Source: Kalaharituber pfeilii
Taxonomy: Eukaryota > Ascomycota > Pezizomycetes > Pezizales > Pezizaceae
DNA: 64,000 nt
Direction: 5' to 3'
Assembly: GCA_015179045.1 (NCBI GenBank)
Contig: WHUZ01000022.1
Coordinates: 496,001-560,000, forward strand
Under the pieces are notes generated by a model. The model was not told the origin of the DNA and did not search any database. It saw only the letters and a list, made by a program, of their open reading frames with translations. How positions within the stretch are numbered: position 1 is the stretch's first letter; each line of letters opens with the position of its first letter. Made by a program: the position numbers and the translations under genes. This document shows, one piece after another, positions 44,497 to 57,572 of this stretch.

Positions 44497-47280
44497 GGGA
44501 TTGGTGTGCGAGTAAGAAATACTGAGGGATAGATAGAGTGAAGGAGTTCTTCAGGGTAATGATTGTACAGTAATCATATATGGAGGGATTTGGTTGTTTC
44601 TTTTGCTCATTATCATGGCAACTAATTGGGAACCATTAAATTCATTGTTTTTGGCGAAATCCGGCAACAGTGACCTAAATAAAATCCAATATCGGTCTTT
44701 TCCTCCTTTTTCCCAACATGCAGAATTTTTCAACGCTGGAATCCACGATTAAGATACGAACCTCCACCGTCTCCAACCATAGTAGATACACCAGCCTCGA
44801 CCAAACCACGGTATCCAGGAACCAGTCCTTGCATGCCGAGTATGCTTATACAGTTGAATAGCATCCGTTGTTGACCCAAGGCGGCGATACATTGTCGGTT
44901 CCAGCACTTCAAGTTTTTCCTAGTCAGTAGTAAACCACAGCATTGGCTACGTACTGTAACGCGGCGCGTCCCCGGTTTTCAAAATGACGAGAAACAAAAT
45001 CGGGGATAAAAATATTTAAATCACAAAAAAAAAAACGCGTGCGACATTACCAAACAAAACGCCCATTAATTCCTCACATGTAACCCCCAGCCTTAGATAA
45101 ACCTTCACATGTCAATTCCGAGCCCTATCATAACATGCTTTTTTTTTTTACCCAGCCCTAACCGAGAACTTATTGCGTTGTCTCATCCTTATTTTTTATT
45201 TAAGAAAAAAAAAAAAAAAAAAAAAAAAAATAACATCTTTAACTGTTCTGATCCCTCAGCCTCTTTCCCAAGTTTAAATTTGGAATATATATATATGCTC
45301 GCTCAGCGTAGATTACATTTATGATGACTGCGCACAAGGAAAATCAATGGATGCGGGTGTATTGAAACAAAAACGAAGAAAAAAAAAAAAAACAAGCATT
45401 TGATGCCTTTTTTTAAAGTTTTTACTGCGACATACATATGCAGTGTCACTCCCATCACCGTCAGTGCGCGTTTGTGCTATTATTAGTTCGCGACTATACT
45501 ACCTTGTATTTCATATCCAAACAAATCGGACTTAACTTTCCCCCACCTTCCCAGCTGCGGGCCTGGCCTCACTGCTTTTGAACGTTTCCCCGCAAATGGA
45601 ATAATATCATATGATAAATAACCCAGAATGTCAAGGGGAAAAAAAGTGTGAAGGTGGGGAAACAAATTAAGCAATAATCTCAACGGGCATGGCTTCTGGA
45701 ACGACTTGGCAAAAACGAAAAGAATTTTCAATTTGGTATCTTTTTGCTCTATTGGTACTAAGCTAATGTATCGTGCATAAAATGCGAACTGCATTTGTAA
45801 TACCCTGAATGGAGTGCGCGAAAAAAATACAACATCCTCAGGCAACGATTCCGTCATCACAACCACCTCCACTTCACGCGCTGTGTAGAAAACCAACCAG
45901 TTTAGCATGTAGCAAGTACCCGTGTCAGATCTCGTGACCGCACCTGAAGCCCTACAACACCCCAACTCCCTAAAGTAATGAAACCTGTGACCTTGTACCC
46001 TACTCTGTACAAATTGGGATTGAGTTTCAGAAAACTCTAACCCTCAAGACATGATTCCCACGCACTTCCCATGTTGTAGTTGTAACAGTAAATTCTGCTC
46101 ACCAGTGTTAATATGCCAATTTGTGAAACATATTTAGCATCTCGGCATCGTAATCCAGGTTCACCCCATAATATGCAAACCTACCCAGGAACCTTTCCCG
46201 CGGCAATTGCAGCAAGCCCCGTCAAAGTTCCAGTTGTGTTGCACTTCGGCCAGTTGCATACTAAGTACATGCATGGTGACCTGCAATCGCACATGTACCC
46301 CTTCATCTCACTATGCCCCTCCCAACTCCTTCATCTCCCCGCTCCGCCTCCCTCAAATCCCTCCAGATTCCCTCCAGATTCCCTCCAGATTCCCTCCAGA
46401 TTCCCTCCAGATTCCTCCAGATTCCCTCGAGATTCTCTCCAGCTCTTCTTCGCATTTCCCCCTCTCAACATCGACATTTAGCACGCAGCACCCCCAGAAA
46501 TCGTTATCCTGGGCGTTCCTCTGTTTGCGCGCAAGCGCGAAACAGCACCTACAGTTGGCGGCAAGTGCAGCGCGGCTAATCGATCCGGCGCAACGGCTAA
46601 ACGCAGCAAGGTTCCAGGACATCCACCACTCAATTGCAATCAACATTTCTGGGAGCTTGTCAATAAATAAAAAATTCAGTTTCGTCAGGCCACCCTCTAA
46701 ACTATGTATGCAGATGCTGAACACTCTAGGTCTTCCATAAATACTTACGTGACCCTAGTTCAACTCTCCAGTAGGCGCGGCGTAATTCCAATCCCAGCTC
46801 CCACACAGCTTACTTCTTTTGAGTTGCTGTGCCCGCAACCACACAGTGTCAAGCTTGGCTGCCACCGGTGAACAATTGCTTAAAGTTTACTGCGCCTCTC
46901 ACCTCGCAATACTTCATAGCCTCGCATTTTCCCGACTCTGCATTCTCGAGCTTCTCTGTGTTCCCGATTCCCTCGTGCCCTTCAACTCAATTTCTTCAAT
47001 AATTGAGGTGTCTATGCGGTTAGCCAATGAGCTCCATAAGGGAAGTTCCAGCGCACTAGCCTAATATCCGAGACAGGAAAGGATCTAGATTATCACCGTT
47101 GTCACTAAGCCCTACACATAAGGGTAATATATAGTTTATTGGTTCCATTTAAGCTTACCCCATAGGCAACCTTCAATTTCAATATTTCTTCCGTGGAAAG
47201 TCGAGAGATACTTTTTCAAATATGACCTCTGCAACTTCCATTCTCACAGCCCCGACTTCACAACGGCCCATTGGACAGCG
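44497..47280. other. Intergenic between ASK1 and the Kelch gene
   Basis: Several A/T homopolymer runs (45008-45017, 45205-45230, 45379-45392) and an 11-bp tandem repeat at 46353-46440 are present. A 160-codon minus-strand frame at 45483-45965 has no recognisable domain or splice support and is not called. Confidence 0.4.
46353..46440 (+). repeat. 11-bp tandem repeat, about 8 copies
   Basis: Unit CCCTCCAGATT, nearly perfect in the centre and degenerate at the right. Because 11 is not a multiple of three, it produces the same short peptide pattern (SRFPPDSLQI) in all three frames, which explains the overlapping open frames here. Confidence 0.85.
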
Positions 47281-47287
47281 ACGGAAG

Positions 47288-49983
47288 ATGGCCCCACGGG
47301 TATCAACAACCACTACCCTAGCTCTAATATCAATATCAGCGATCGCTCCCCTTCCGTCATCGGCCGCAAAATCTCACACCGAGGGCGTGGTCTGCAGGAG
47401 ATGGGATCACCAGTGTATGTACCTTTGCAATACCGTGAGTAAAGGATGTTGACTGAATGGAAATGGTTGTAGCTGCGGTTGTTGATAACAAGCTCTACCT
47501 CTTCGGTGGGTATAAACTTCTTCCAGAACATATCAGGACCGATTTGGATAGCGACCTTTACAACAATGGAACCGGCGAATGGAGTAAGAACCTCTCCCCA
47601 CTTAGAGCCGCCCACTTGGACTAATTGCCTCCTCACCAATTTTCCACAGCAAACGATTTCGTCTACCTCGATCTCACCAAGCCGTTTCAGCTAGAAAAGG
47701 ACAAAGACCTCAACAACCCCCCTGAGTGGAAATCCGTGGACGCGATGTTCATCAACGGAGGCAAGATCATGCCAGGGATAGCCGGGGGAGGGTTCTTCAC
47801 ATACGAGAAAGAGGGAATGGCCGGATTCGTTCTGTACGATGGCAAATATACCCATGCCCTAAATGACGCTGGCAGGGCACGGGACGCAAAGTCGCAACTG
47901 CTGTCTTTTGACGTTTATAGCAGAAAGTGGACCCTTGAGGATGAATGGACAAACACGTCACCGGATAGTAGCCCATTGAGCACAAAAATCAGTCGATATT
48001 CTCGGGGAACTATGGTAGACGTACCGGGGCGCAATAAGGGATTTTATATTGGCGGTGCAAGGATCTGGGAGACTGAAGATGAATACGACTGGTACTATCC
48101 GGAAAACATACAATTGACGCAATTCGACTTTGAGGGAAAAATTGAGAGGAAGGTGAGTGTCGTATTTTTCCTCAATGTTCGGCTGTAGGAGGCTAATCCG
48201 ACAAGATGGGTCCACTCTTAAACAACACAAAAACAATTGCCCCGGCCGCAGTGTGGGTTCCAATAGGAGAGCAAGGAAGCTTGGTCATGATAGGAGGCTC
48301 GCGGGAGCAACCAGAAGATAGAGTAAGCTAACAATGTGCCAATGTCGGAAAAATGCCAGCTGACAGTATATAGCGATTTGGTAGGGGAAAAAATGACACC
48401 CCGAGTCAGCAATATGTTCTCCCTACATATAATCGGATGGTAACTCGTTTGAACCCCCAATGAAGTTGCAGCACTCTAATTCTATCCAACAGCGTGGACT
48501 TAACGAGACATATATCTATGACATTGCCCGTGATAAATGGTTTGTTCAGGAGACGAAGGACTCCCCATGGTACCGACAGGGTGCCTGCCTCGTTAGCCGA
48601 AGTTTTAAAGAGTCGGATGGAAACATTACATATCAGCTATACATGTATGGAGGTGACGAAGGGTCATCTTTTGGGAAAGGCGACCCAATGGATGAGAGAA
48701 ACACTTACGGCGACTTATGGGTCCTGAGCATACCATCCTTTCGCTGGTTTAACTTTCACGAACTCGGCAACTCACCAAACAAACGGACAAGGCATACGTG
48801 CCACGTGATCAATGAGCGTCAACTGCTGATTGTCGGCGGTGGGCGTAACGGCACGGTCACACGTGACAAAGCTTGCGTGTGGGACGAGCTCTCGGTGCTT
48901 GACATGTCAGCTATGGAATGGCAGCTCGAGTATAAGCCAACCAACGAATCGTACACTGTAAATAAGAGGATTCGGGACAATAGCCTTGTCAATGGAGTTC
49001 CAGGAACATCGCCGGATGCAGGCTGGTCTTCGGGTGTGCAAGAATGGTACGAGCAGCAGTACAAGACTGACATCACTATCACAAGCAATAAATCTGAGGG
49101 TAATCTGTTCAAAACAAAGTTTCCAGTGATACTCGGGGTAGTATTAGGGAGCGTCGCAGCGGCACTCCTCTTCTTGGTAGGAAGGCGGTATTGGTATCGT
49201 AGGAAATATGGCTGGGAAGAGACAGCTATGGCGCCAATAACCCCATACTCAGAAGCGCGGATAGGGATTGAGCATGGGACTCAAGCTTTACCAAATAGTA
49301 CACCAAAACTTCATCAAAACCCTTGGTTATCGGCTCCTGGTGCAGGAGATATTAGCCCTGAGAGTGGAATTCCTCCTACTATAGGTTCCGGTATGAGTCG
49401 TCCTGTCAGTGAACTTCCCTCATCACCAGATAGCCATCGGACAACGAGGCTGGGTAGTTGGGGCTCAGTGTCGCATGCCTATGCACCTCTCCCACCAATT
49501 GAAAGTGGGCCTCTCACCCTCTCAACTCATGGTGGACAGACCTTTATAGCAGAACTCGATGGCTCGAGACCACAGGGCTATGGTTACGGTGTACGCACCA
49601 CTCCATACGACCCGGTAATGCCATCAGCAGCGGTCTTCGCAAGGACCACATCTCCAACAGAATCAGGAGTTTCCCAACCTCCATTGTCAAGCCAATATCT
49701 CGAGAGCGAGGAGCCAAGTCCATATCTTGCACAGGGCCATTTTGTTAAACACCCCATGACGCATGATGAGAGTCGAAGAGTAAGCCGAGATATAGAAACA
49801 TTGATGAGGGGGTCTGTTTCATATGGCACCTCCGGGGCTGGTGGAAATGTTTTCGGCGGAGCAATAGTTGAAGAGGACGTCGAGAGTAAGTGACAAACAT
49901 TCCAAAGCTTGGAGTATAACGAAACCTGCGTAATTCTGACTTATGGTCCTGCAGAGAGACTCCTCCCAGGTGATGGCATATGA
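47288..49983 (+). CDS. Kelch-repeat type I membrane protein
   Basis: Six exons (47288-47414, 47473-47583, 47650-48152, 48206-48322, 48493-49885, 49955-49983) keep one frame for 759 residues. The start at 47288 gives a signal peptide (LALISISAIAPLPSSAA); an in-frame ATG at 47222 would put 22 residues before it. Kelch-type blades follow: RRWDHQSAVVDNKLYLFGG, then a large galactose-oxidase-like region including RGTMVDVPGRNKGFYIGGA, GSLVMIGGSREQ, NETYIYDIARDKWF, YGDLWVLSIPSFRW and RTRHTCHVINERQLLIVGGG. One transmembrane helix (FPVILGVVLGSVAAALLFLV, about 496-515) is followed by basic RRYWYRRKYG, and the remaining cytosolic tail is Ser/Pro-rich. The pattern is common in ascomycete surface proteins; ligand and role are unknown. 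The last intron (gtaagt, ctgac branch point, cctgcag) is inferred. Without splicing it the protein would stop at 49893. Confidence 0.85.
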
Positions 49984-51300
49984 AAACTGGTTGTGGAACT
50001 TGTTCGACTCACGAAACTGAAGTTCCAGTACGAAAAAATTGCCATTCCATTTAATCTTGACTTTTTATTGGTGCGTCCAGCATGCATATATACCCTATAT
50101 AAGAGCAATAATTGCTCATGATTTCCATCACATAATTTATCTTCTTTTATTTTCAGATTTTTTTTTCTTTCCTTTTCTTCTTTTCCTTTTTCAAATTTTT
50201 GTTGGGGTATCTACTTGTTTGTTGAACGTACCTGCTCCACCCTTCCCTTCCTAGATTAGACGAGAAAGACGAGACAACTCGAATGTTATCGTTGGCCTTT
50301 TATGTCCCAGAATATTTTGCATGTTCACTAAAGGGGGGGCAATTATATGAAGGCTTTGAAGCGTTTTATACCCCTATCTTTTTACATTTTCATTTGAATA
50401 GTTTTATATACGGTTTATTAGTACTTTGTTTGGGTATAATTTCGTATGCTTCCTCCCTCCCTCTGTTTTCACCTTTTGGAGTTTCCCTATCATGACCGTT
50501 GTCTAAGGATTAGTTGATTAGCCTGGTTGAGTTTTATTTGCCAAATATGCACAAATGATGTTATCATTTTCTGGTTTTCCTTTTTTCTATTTCTTTTTTC
50601 CTTCGTAAGGTCGGTTTAGGAGAGGAGGAAAAATAAAAGTGGTAAAGAAGGGGCCGATCCATGATTAATTCAAAGGGTATGACTGAAATTTGACAGTTGA
50701 TAAGTGATCGACTTTTAGCTGTCAGTGAAATATAAAGCAGCCACTGGTTGTATGTTATATATGTGATTTTAGTCAGATATGTAATGCCATCCATAGAGTA
50801 AAGTAAGGAGTTGTGGAGTTGAAGTTGAAGGTGAGAGGGTGTTTGATTTGGGGGGGGGGGGAGATTAGATGGGAAGTGAATGAAGAAGGAGAGATGATAG
50901 GCGGGAGAGGAAGAAGAAGAGAAGTGGCAATGCATATTGAGTGTCTACTTATCCCATGCGTTGTAGTCGAGTACTTATCAACTACCACATTTGGCTTATG
51001 TGCAAAGCGCTGTCCACAACCTATCGTAAGTGACAATTGAAAGACTCAAGTACAAACAGCAATTTATATTCAAAAACATTAAGTGAAGAAAACATAAGCT
51101 TTCTATAACCCGAAGCAAACTAGCCTAATCAAACACCCGGAAAGAAAGTGCCCCATGTTGAATGCCTAAAATCGCCATAATCCCAGAAGCCGCGAAAATA
51201 TGTACACCACCACCAAAATTAAAACAAGACCAAAGTTCCAAGCAATGTACACAAAAAACCCGGCACCGCTTATAAGAATTACCCTCTTCTTCCTTAGTAC
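49984..51300. other. 3' UTR of the Kelch gene and convergent intergenic
   Basis: T-rich and pyrimidine-rich stretches (50150-50200, 50575-50600) and a G run (50850-50860). No gene was recognised. Confidence 0.4.
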
Positions 51301-51305
51301 ATCCC

Positions 51306-51850
51306 CTACACCACCCTCACCCTGTCCATCCGATCCTCAATTCTCAGCACTAACACCAACAGCGTCACATACGCCGATACACTCACGGCCGTCACCGCCG
51401 CCACCACATTCCCACTCGTCCTAAACCTTCTCTCGACGCCCGCCCCTGCCTCCGCCTTCTTCTCGCTAAAAAACTGCCGATTCCCTTCCTTCCTCCTCAG
51501 CAAGCTCACCGCGAATATGCATGCGCCAAAGACCGCAAATAGCGCCCCGATGGAATAGAACTCGTGGGAAAAGATCTTTAGGACGAGGAGCGCGAAAGAG
51601 AATTGGCCGAGCGCGGTCCGGATGTAGGCGCCTTCGAAGGTGCGTTGGATGGCGCGGAGTTCGATGAGCTCGGATGGAGAGGGAATGGGGGTAGGCGGCC
51701 GGGAGGAGGCAGGTGTGTTGTGGCGGCTTCGGAGGCTTGGGGTAAGAGATGTGGCATGGTGATGTTTGTAGGAATTGAGATATGTGAGGACGTATTGTGC
51801 GGATGTGTGGACGTATTCCGGAGCGTAGGTTATTACTGCTTGTAGTATCT
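51306..51850 (-). CDS. DUF202-type small membrane protein, N-terminus unresolved
   Basis: The minus strand is open from about 51910 to the stop at 51306 in one frame. It reads TYAPEYVHTSAQYVLTYLNS, a Ser/Pro-rich linker, then ELIELRAIQRTFEGAYIRTA and LGQFSFALLVLKIF, IGALFAVFGACIFAVSLLRR and VVAAVTAVSVSAYVTLLVLV. The Arg-Thr...R-T-A segment followed by three hydrophobic helices matches DUF202 proteins (three-helix membrane domain, also part of some VTC-like and fungal proteins). No ATG exists in this frame before an upstream stop, so at least one upstream exon is required; I could not place it. The longer ATG-initiated frame at 51466-51858 on the same strand is an out-of-frame shadow. The function of such stand-alone DUF202 proteins is not established. 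Confidence 0.6.
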
Positions 51851-51859
51851 CTTGACATA

Positions 51860-54800
51860 TATATCGATGAAAATCCGTAGATTTAGGAAGACATTCGTAC
51901 CCCAGAGAAGAAATTGACTTTCAAGCTCTAGGTTCGTAGAGCGGAACTTTCTTATACCAATATATCTAACCCTTTGTGATTGAAGCTCTTCCCGCAGCTG
52001 ATCACAGCATAATATCCCCTTCGTCCCTGTTACTATACCACCACCCTTCTTGTCATGTAATCCTCACAACTCTCGAAGCGTAAACCGGTGATTTCCTAAC
52101 TGTGTCCAAACTTTAATATTTGTGCGCACTTTAGTGTCCCGCGAATTCCGATACCAATCTCGAACCCCTCCCTCGTGCACCCTACTCACATATATCCTCT
52201 GTGTAATCTGTATGCTAGTTTCCACTGGCGAGGATTGAAGATATATATATTAGCACTCAGCTGACCCTTTAGATATTAGTACCTATCACCGCAGAAGCTC
52301 AAACCCATTCTGATCGCCAGCAAGTCACTGGGGGAGGGTAAGGATACTAAATAAGTAGTCCCATGGCCTAGTCCAGTCAACCTCCCTTCGCTCACCTATC
52401 GGGGCGGGCCTCGCCACCCAAGCATCCCCCAGATGAGCATCTTGGTTCTGCGCATCGAATCGAACCGGGATTTTTCAAGCGAAGGAATACCAGGACAGGT
52501 AGCCTGGATCTGCACCTAGGTCGCTTTCTTGCACGTTGGATGTGAGTAAGATGCTAAGGGGCCGGGTGTGTGAATCCGCCGGGGCAAGAGTGCACTTTAC
52601 TAAGGAGCGTTAGGATGCAAGTTTGGTTAATGGGTGACTGTTGCACTAGGGTGTAAGTGGCTTCCGACAGGAGTTTGAGAGGAGCCCAAGCCGAAGGATC
52701 TTGTGACAAAGATCATCAATACGGCGGACACTTTTCCAAAAATCATGACAAAAACGGTTAGAAGGTAAGTATGTCACCACTCAGAAGGCGGGAATAAACT
52801 GACACTGTGCCGGTTCCTTATTGACAATTACGTGGTATGATATTCTCTCCCTTCCGTCATTTTCCCTTTGTCATTGTGGGACTGCTCGTGTGCGCCCCTT
52901 CCGCAACCGGTCCGGCCAGGAACCTGTTCTCGCCGGCGCGGCTGTCGCCGGATTAAGGACCCCCATCCGATCACACGTGCGGCTTGGTGCACCTGATTCG
53001 CTGCCACGGGCAGCCGGTGGTCGCCATGCATGCGCATGCCTACATGGGCGAGTGGTCCTGGAAGATTACAGTGTTGGCAGGGGTGGTCATTCGATGTGGT
53101 TCGATGCCCTTTGATGTGCGGATGGAACAAATGGTCCCGTACGATGATAAACAAGATGCCATTTGTTCACAGTTAGAAACAAACCACAATAAAAATACTA
53201 AGTAACGTTAAGAAATGGGTGTTGCAGGGTGTTGCACTGTCAGTCCTGCTTCTTACTGTCCAAGTTTATACATATTCTACGGCAATCGTCCAGGCCTCGT
53301 ATCATATGTAAGTGCAAACACAGCAAGCAGCTGCTCTCCATGCAGAACCAGACAGTTCTTGATAGATTATCTCATGAAAGACTCTGTGAACCGAACAGAA
53401 AATTTTTGACTGCATGTTCAGCCTGTGGCTTTCTAATGTGGGGTGACTGGTGGATTGGATCGGCTACAGCTGACACAGTTTGGCCAGCTGGCCGGGAATC
53501 CAAAAAGCTGGCGAGGCAGAGAATCAGATAATTTTGAGGGGAAAAAAATATTATCAGATTCTAACGATAATGAAATAAGAATGATGCACAAAGAGTCCAT
53601 ACAATGGGAGAGGCAAAAGCCCAGGGGTGGGGGCATTTTCTTACAATTGGAGAGTCGGTGCAACCAGACTAGCATTTTCTCAGGCCACCCCACCTACCGT
53701 AGAAGGTAAGGCTTAGTCTGGTTGCATAACCCCTCTGTAGGCCAGCCAGCGTCTTTTTGGTGAGCCAAAGAATCAGATAAAAAATGATAAAGCACATCAG
53801 ATATCAGATTCTAAAATATGGTACCCTTAAAACGTGTAAAGAACAACAACTAGTCTTGCATTAGTGGCTCTAAGATGGGCCTCCGGGGATACAGTCTGCT
53901 GTAGAGCGGCCCGGTTCTCTCGGGAATTGTATGTAGTTCCTGAGAGCGCCCAGGCAGCCCGGGAATAAGCATTTTCACAGCTCATGGATTTGCCAGGCTT
54001 CCACGTTTATTGAAAATTATCCATGTACTTGTTTTTTTTGCGGCATACAATTACTTCGTTCTCCACGCTATCAAGCTCAATTACTGACAGCTCACGAGAC
54101 GACAAAAGTGAAATACTTCGACAGGCGTGTACTCTACATGACAATTTCTGAGAGTCTTAGATTATAATATCACCAGGTCAGACAGAATATTCAGTGAAAA
54201 AATTTTCACGATTTAGTGCGTAAAAATTTTTCACATACCCGAGCGGCCGCCGGTTTGCTCCGGAGCGAGCTGAATTCCCGACCGGGCCAGAACATACATA
54301 TCGTATATAGTTAGTAGTTGTTTGGCCTAAGGGTATGATGATGCAAGAGGTTGCTATGAAAAAAGTATGCTTAAAGTTATCAATAAAAATTGTGAATGTA
54401 GGTAAGGTATCAGGATAGTGCATTCAGAGAATATTGGTCTGTTAAGAAATTAGAAATAATAGAAGATGCTTATTTTCTGTAATAAAGGTATAGCAAATGC
54501 TGCTGAAACCTGCTCGCAATATTCCTTCTTTTCCTTGCTTTGCCTGTAAACCGCCCAGTTCGAAAATAGGCCACCGAAGCTTTCTGTTACGGGTAGTGAC
54601 CGTTCGCTAACCGTTGCACCAAAGGTAGAACTACAGGTAACCGCTGGTAGTACGGTCGTCTATATAGGAGTATCCGGCGGGCCGGAACAACCAGCAACGT
54701 GGGTCTACAAATCGATAGCATGCTTATCATAGTCTGGTTGCACTACCCCGCCGCTTTCAGGTTGCTACTGTTGTTTCTCATATGTAGTGTTAATGTGAAA

Positions 54801-54985
54801 CCCCCAGTGGCATAGGCAAAAAAACCAAGGGCAGTTGAGCTTAACAGGCCGAGCTCCATTCGCCAAGCTTGTTTATATGCTCAGCACTTGCGGCTTCCAG
54901 GTCTTTAGGATAGCCTTTCTCCTCACCTCGGAGAACTCAAGCTTCACGCATCCAGCAGAGAAAACCGGGTCTTGAGACAGCTGTG
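51860..54985. other. Intergenic, no gene recognised
   Basis: A GC-rich patch at 52830-53100 with frames on both strands has no recognised domain. A short inverted repeat (tgcaaccagacta at about 53660 and tagtctggttgca at about 53716) recurs once more as tagtctggttgca at about 54733, hinting at a small foldback family. Nothing else was seen. Confidence 0.4.
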
Positions 54986-54994
54986 GTTCCACAG

Positions 54995-55550
54995 CTATGT
55001 GCATTCCAAACTCTCCTGAATTCCAGGTTCACATTCGGCGCATACTGGGAGAGAAGAAAAGGTGGATAGCGGGATATGATTGTTCCAAAATGTATGAAAG
55101 TCGGCTTCAGAAGTCTCGCAGTCAGCGAAAATGTCCCTTTCCTCTGTAAGAATGGAAGGTAGCATATGTAGCACTGGCGGAAGGGGGGGTTGGTGATGAG
55201 AGATATGGTAGGGGTGCTGAGTTAGGATATTGTTGGAGAATAGGAAAACCGCAAACCAGTTTACCACTGAGAGGTGTTTACCCATAGTAGAATACTCAAG
55301 GAGGATGTTGGTTAAGCGATGCCGTTTGCTGGGGCCTCTTGAGGACAATGGCTTTTCAAAGATAATATCAACAATATCAATACATCTCTCTAAATTCTCA
55401 ACAAGAAAATCCATCTTAGTGGAAGAATATCTGGCAACTCCAACTCAACCAAAACTCGTAGGTTGCTTGGCCTATCTGCTCTCCTTCAAAGAAAGTTCTC
55501 AACTTCTTTGTTCTTTTCATGAAGGCCTCCTTCTTACATTGAGAATGTAG
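54995..55550 (-). CDS. Possible hypothetical gene, structure uncertain
   Basis: The minus-strand frame 54995-55414 begins MDFLVENLERCIDIVDIIFE and continues SKRHRLTNILLEYSTMGKHL for 139 residues. An upstream minus-strand patch (KEAFMKRTKKLRTFFEGEQI then GQATYEFW, about 55540-55440) also looks coding but is in another frame, so an intron or frameshift would be needed. No family is recognised. The two patches could be exons of one small gene or remnants of a decayed gene. Confidence 0.3.
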
Positions 55551-55559
55551 AAGAACAGT

Positions 55560-57025
55560 TACAAGATATGGGTTGCTACAGCACTGGCAAGATCACCTCT
55601 GTCCATTGGTTGTCAATCTCATCCAAAGGTATATTGACACGATAGGCATTAAGTATGCAAACTAAAATTGCCTGCTGTGAACATCACCAGGGAAGTCCCG
55701 AACGGTGTCTTCGTAGGATAAACCATTGATAACCGATATCCCTGTGAATAGGGAGGTGCCGAGGACAAAATAATTTATGCGGAACTCTAAAATTAATGGA
55801 GAGGAGAGAGTTCATTTTGCTCGCTCCATTACTTTGGGAGCTCTACTTGTCTACTTCTACTATCTACATTCTCCGGCGAAACACAATCCCCTCGCCCCTT
55901 CGGCATCCGTTTCTTTTGGCATCTTGAATTTTAGCCCGGTTGAATTTTGACCCTATGAGGTTTAGCTCATTGACCGGGGGTGAGAAGTTACATTATTACA
56001 GGAATATTTAAAACAAGCTATAAAGTCACTTCGGAGCTGTTTTAAGGGGGGCGAGAGAAAAATTGGTTGTTTATGCGGTGTGATGATGGACGAATTTCCA
56101 GAGAAGGAACATGACGGCTCTTTGGTTGTGTAAAGCTACGGAGGACCATGAACTGGTACTGTACCCCGTGCTATTGGCTATCTTGGCATTATCTCTCTGT
56201 TACCCAGGTTTGGATGCCATGTCACACTTGTATAGTTTCCTCCCTTAGAGATTTAATTTTCTTCACTGAGAGAGTATACGGAGATATGCTTTGCTTGATT
56301 ATAGATAGTAGCAACAGATCAATATATGGTTCAATTGCTACCAAAAAGTCACCAACTCCATCTGGTCTGAGTCCGTATCATTCTAATGGTGATGCTGGCA
56401 TACAAGTAAAGACACTGTATATAAAAGGCATATCCTTCAGTAACTGTAAAGTTACTTTTGCGCTTTTATACTCATCAGCTTGCCCTTTGAACAAACCCGC
56501 ACAACTATCTCGCTACCTCACAATCGGACTTCGGACGAGCATCTTCAAACGCCTCCAAAAGCTTGACCTGGATTAAGCTTTGATAATCATATAATTGCCT
56601 GCGACTCGCCCTACAAAGCCCCCCACACTTGGTCAATTATGAAAAGCGTTTCCAGCAATTACATAAATTTGTTTCCGTCAATCCTCCGTTAACCATGAAG
56701 GGCAAATTATTTGTTTTTCTGAAGCACAAACTAGGACAAGGCATGGAGCATTCAATCTTGCATAATGTTTTTATTCAGTCTGCGCATGTTACTTATGCAA
56801 AAAGGAATTCAGGTATTCCGGGCGGAAAAAATTAAAAGGATACATAACTATCTTGAGTGCTGCGAATGTGAACATACCCCCACTAAACCCGCCGAAGGCA
56901 GCTTCGAAAGCTTGACTACCAATCTACTAGACCTTCTAGCCTTTCATTACAGCAACCCCAATCATGCAACAGCTTATAAGGGCATTGGCTCAATACCAAA
57001 GCGAGATGGACATAAAGAAAATTGA
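55560..57025. other. Intergenic, no gene recognised
   Basis: Several short plus-strand frames (56148-56576, 56629-56835, 56765-57025) lack domains and splice support. Confidence 0.35.
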
Positions 57026-57029
57026 TGGA

Positions 57030-57190
57030 TAGTCCGCTTCCATATAGGCGTCTTCAAAAGTATCGGTGATATCAAGCGAAGTCGAGTTATATACTACTGA
57101 CTTCTATATTGGCTTAGCCTATGCTTAAAGACCTTCGAGCAAATACGGCAGATATCTTCACCAAGGCACTACTGTGAGACCGTTTTTAGA
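57030..57190 (+). mobile_element. Copia pol terminus scrap
   Basis: The segment RANTADIFTKALL, followed by a stop and DRF (about 57139-57180), resembles the conserved end of Ty1/copia polyproteins (ADIFTKAL..DRF). The sequence before it is too decayed to read. The match is short. Confidence 0.4.
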
Positions 57191-57572
57191 AATAGTCAAT
57201 GGTAGTGATCGCTCAGCCGCCAGAAGAGCTATGGTTCTCCCGGAAAGGAGTGATGTTTGGATGGAGACAAGAACTGCCGTCAATTATGGTACCCTCAGCG
57301 CCATGGCTGGAGAATGAGCGAATACTACAAGAAAATGCAAGGCAACGAAGAAGAGGACAGAACGACAATACTTTCAATTATTCCTTTAACCAATCCTCCT
57401 GAATAGCTTGTTGAACTGCAAGACCACTTCCCAGTTTTCCCATAAACAACTTGGTAGGTAATCCTCGGTGATTATCCTGATAAAATATGGATGATAATCC
57501 GCCATCATCCGACCATCCAACATGATGACCATTCTCTTCGTATATTCGAACTCCCCTTCTTCACTTGCTTCT

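Noticed and set aside
45483..45965. 160-codon minus-strand open frame
   Set aside because: No domain, signal or splice context; composition follows the surrounding AT-rich DNA. Probably fortuitous.
46207..46740. 177-codon plus-strand frame with SRFPPDSLQIP repeats
   Set aside because: The repeat has an 11-bp period and gives the same peptide in all frames, so the frame is a by-product of the tandem repeat.
51466..51858. 130-codon ATG-initiated minus-strand frame
   Set aside because: Its translation has no fold features, while the +1 frame on the same strand encodes the DUF202 helices.
52821..53205. Opposing frames in a GC-rich patch
   Set aside because: No recognisable domain on either strand; typical of GC-rich shadows.
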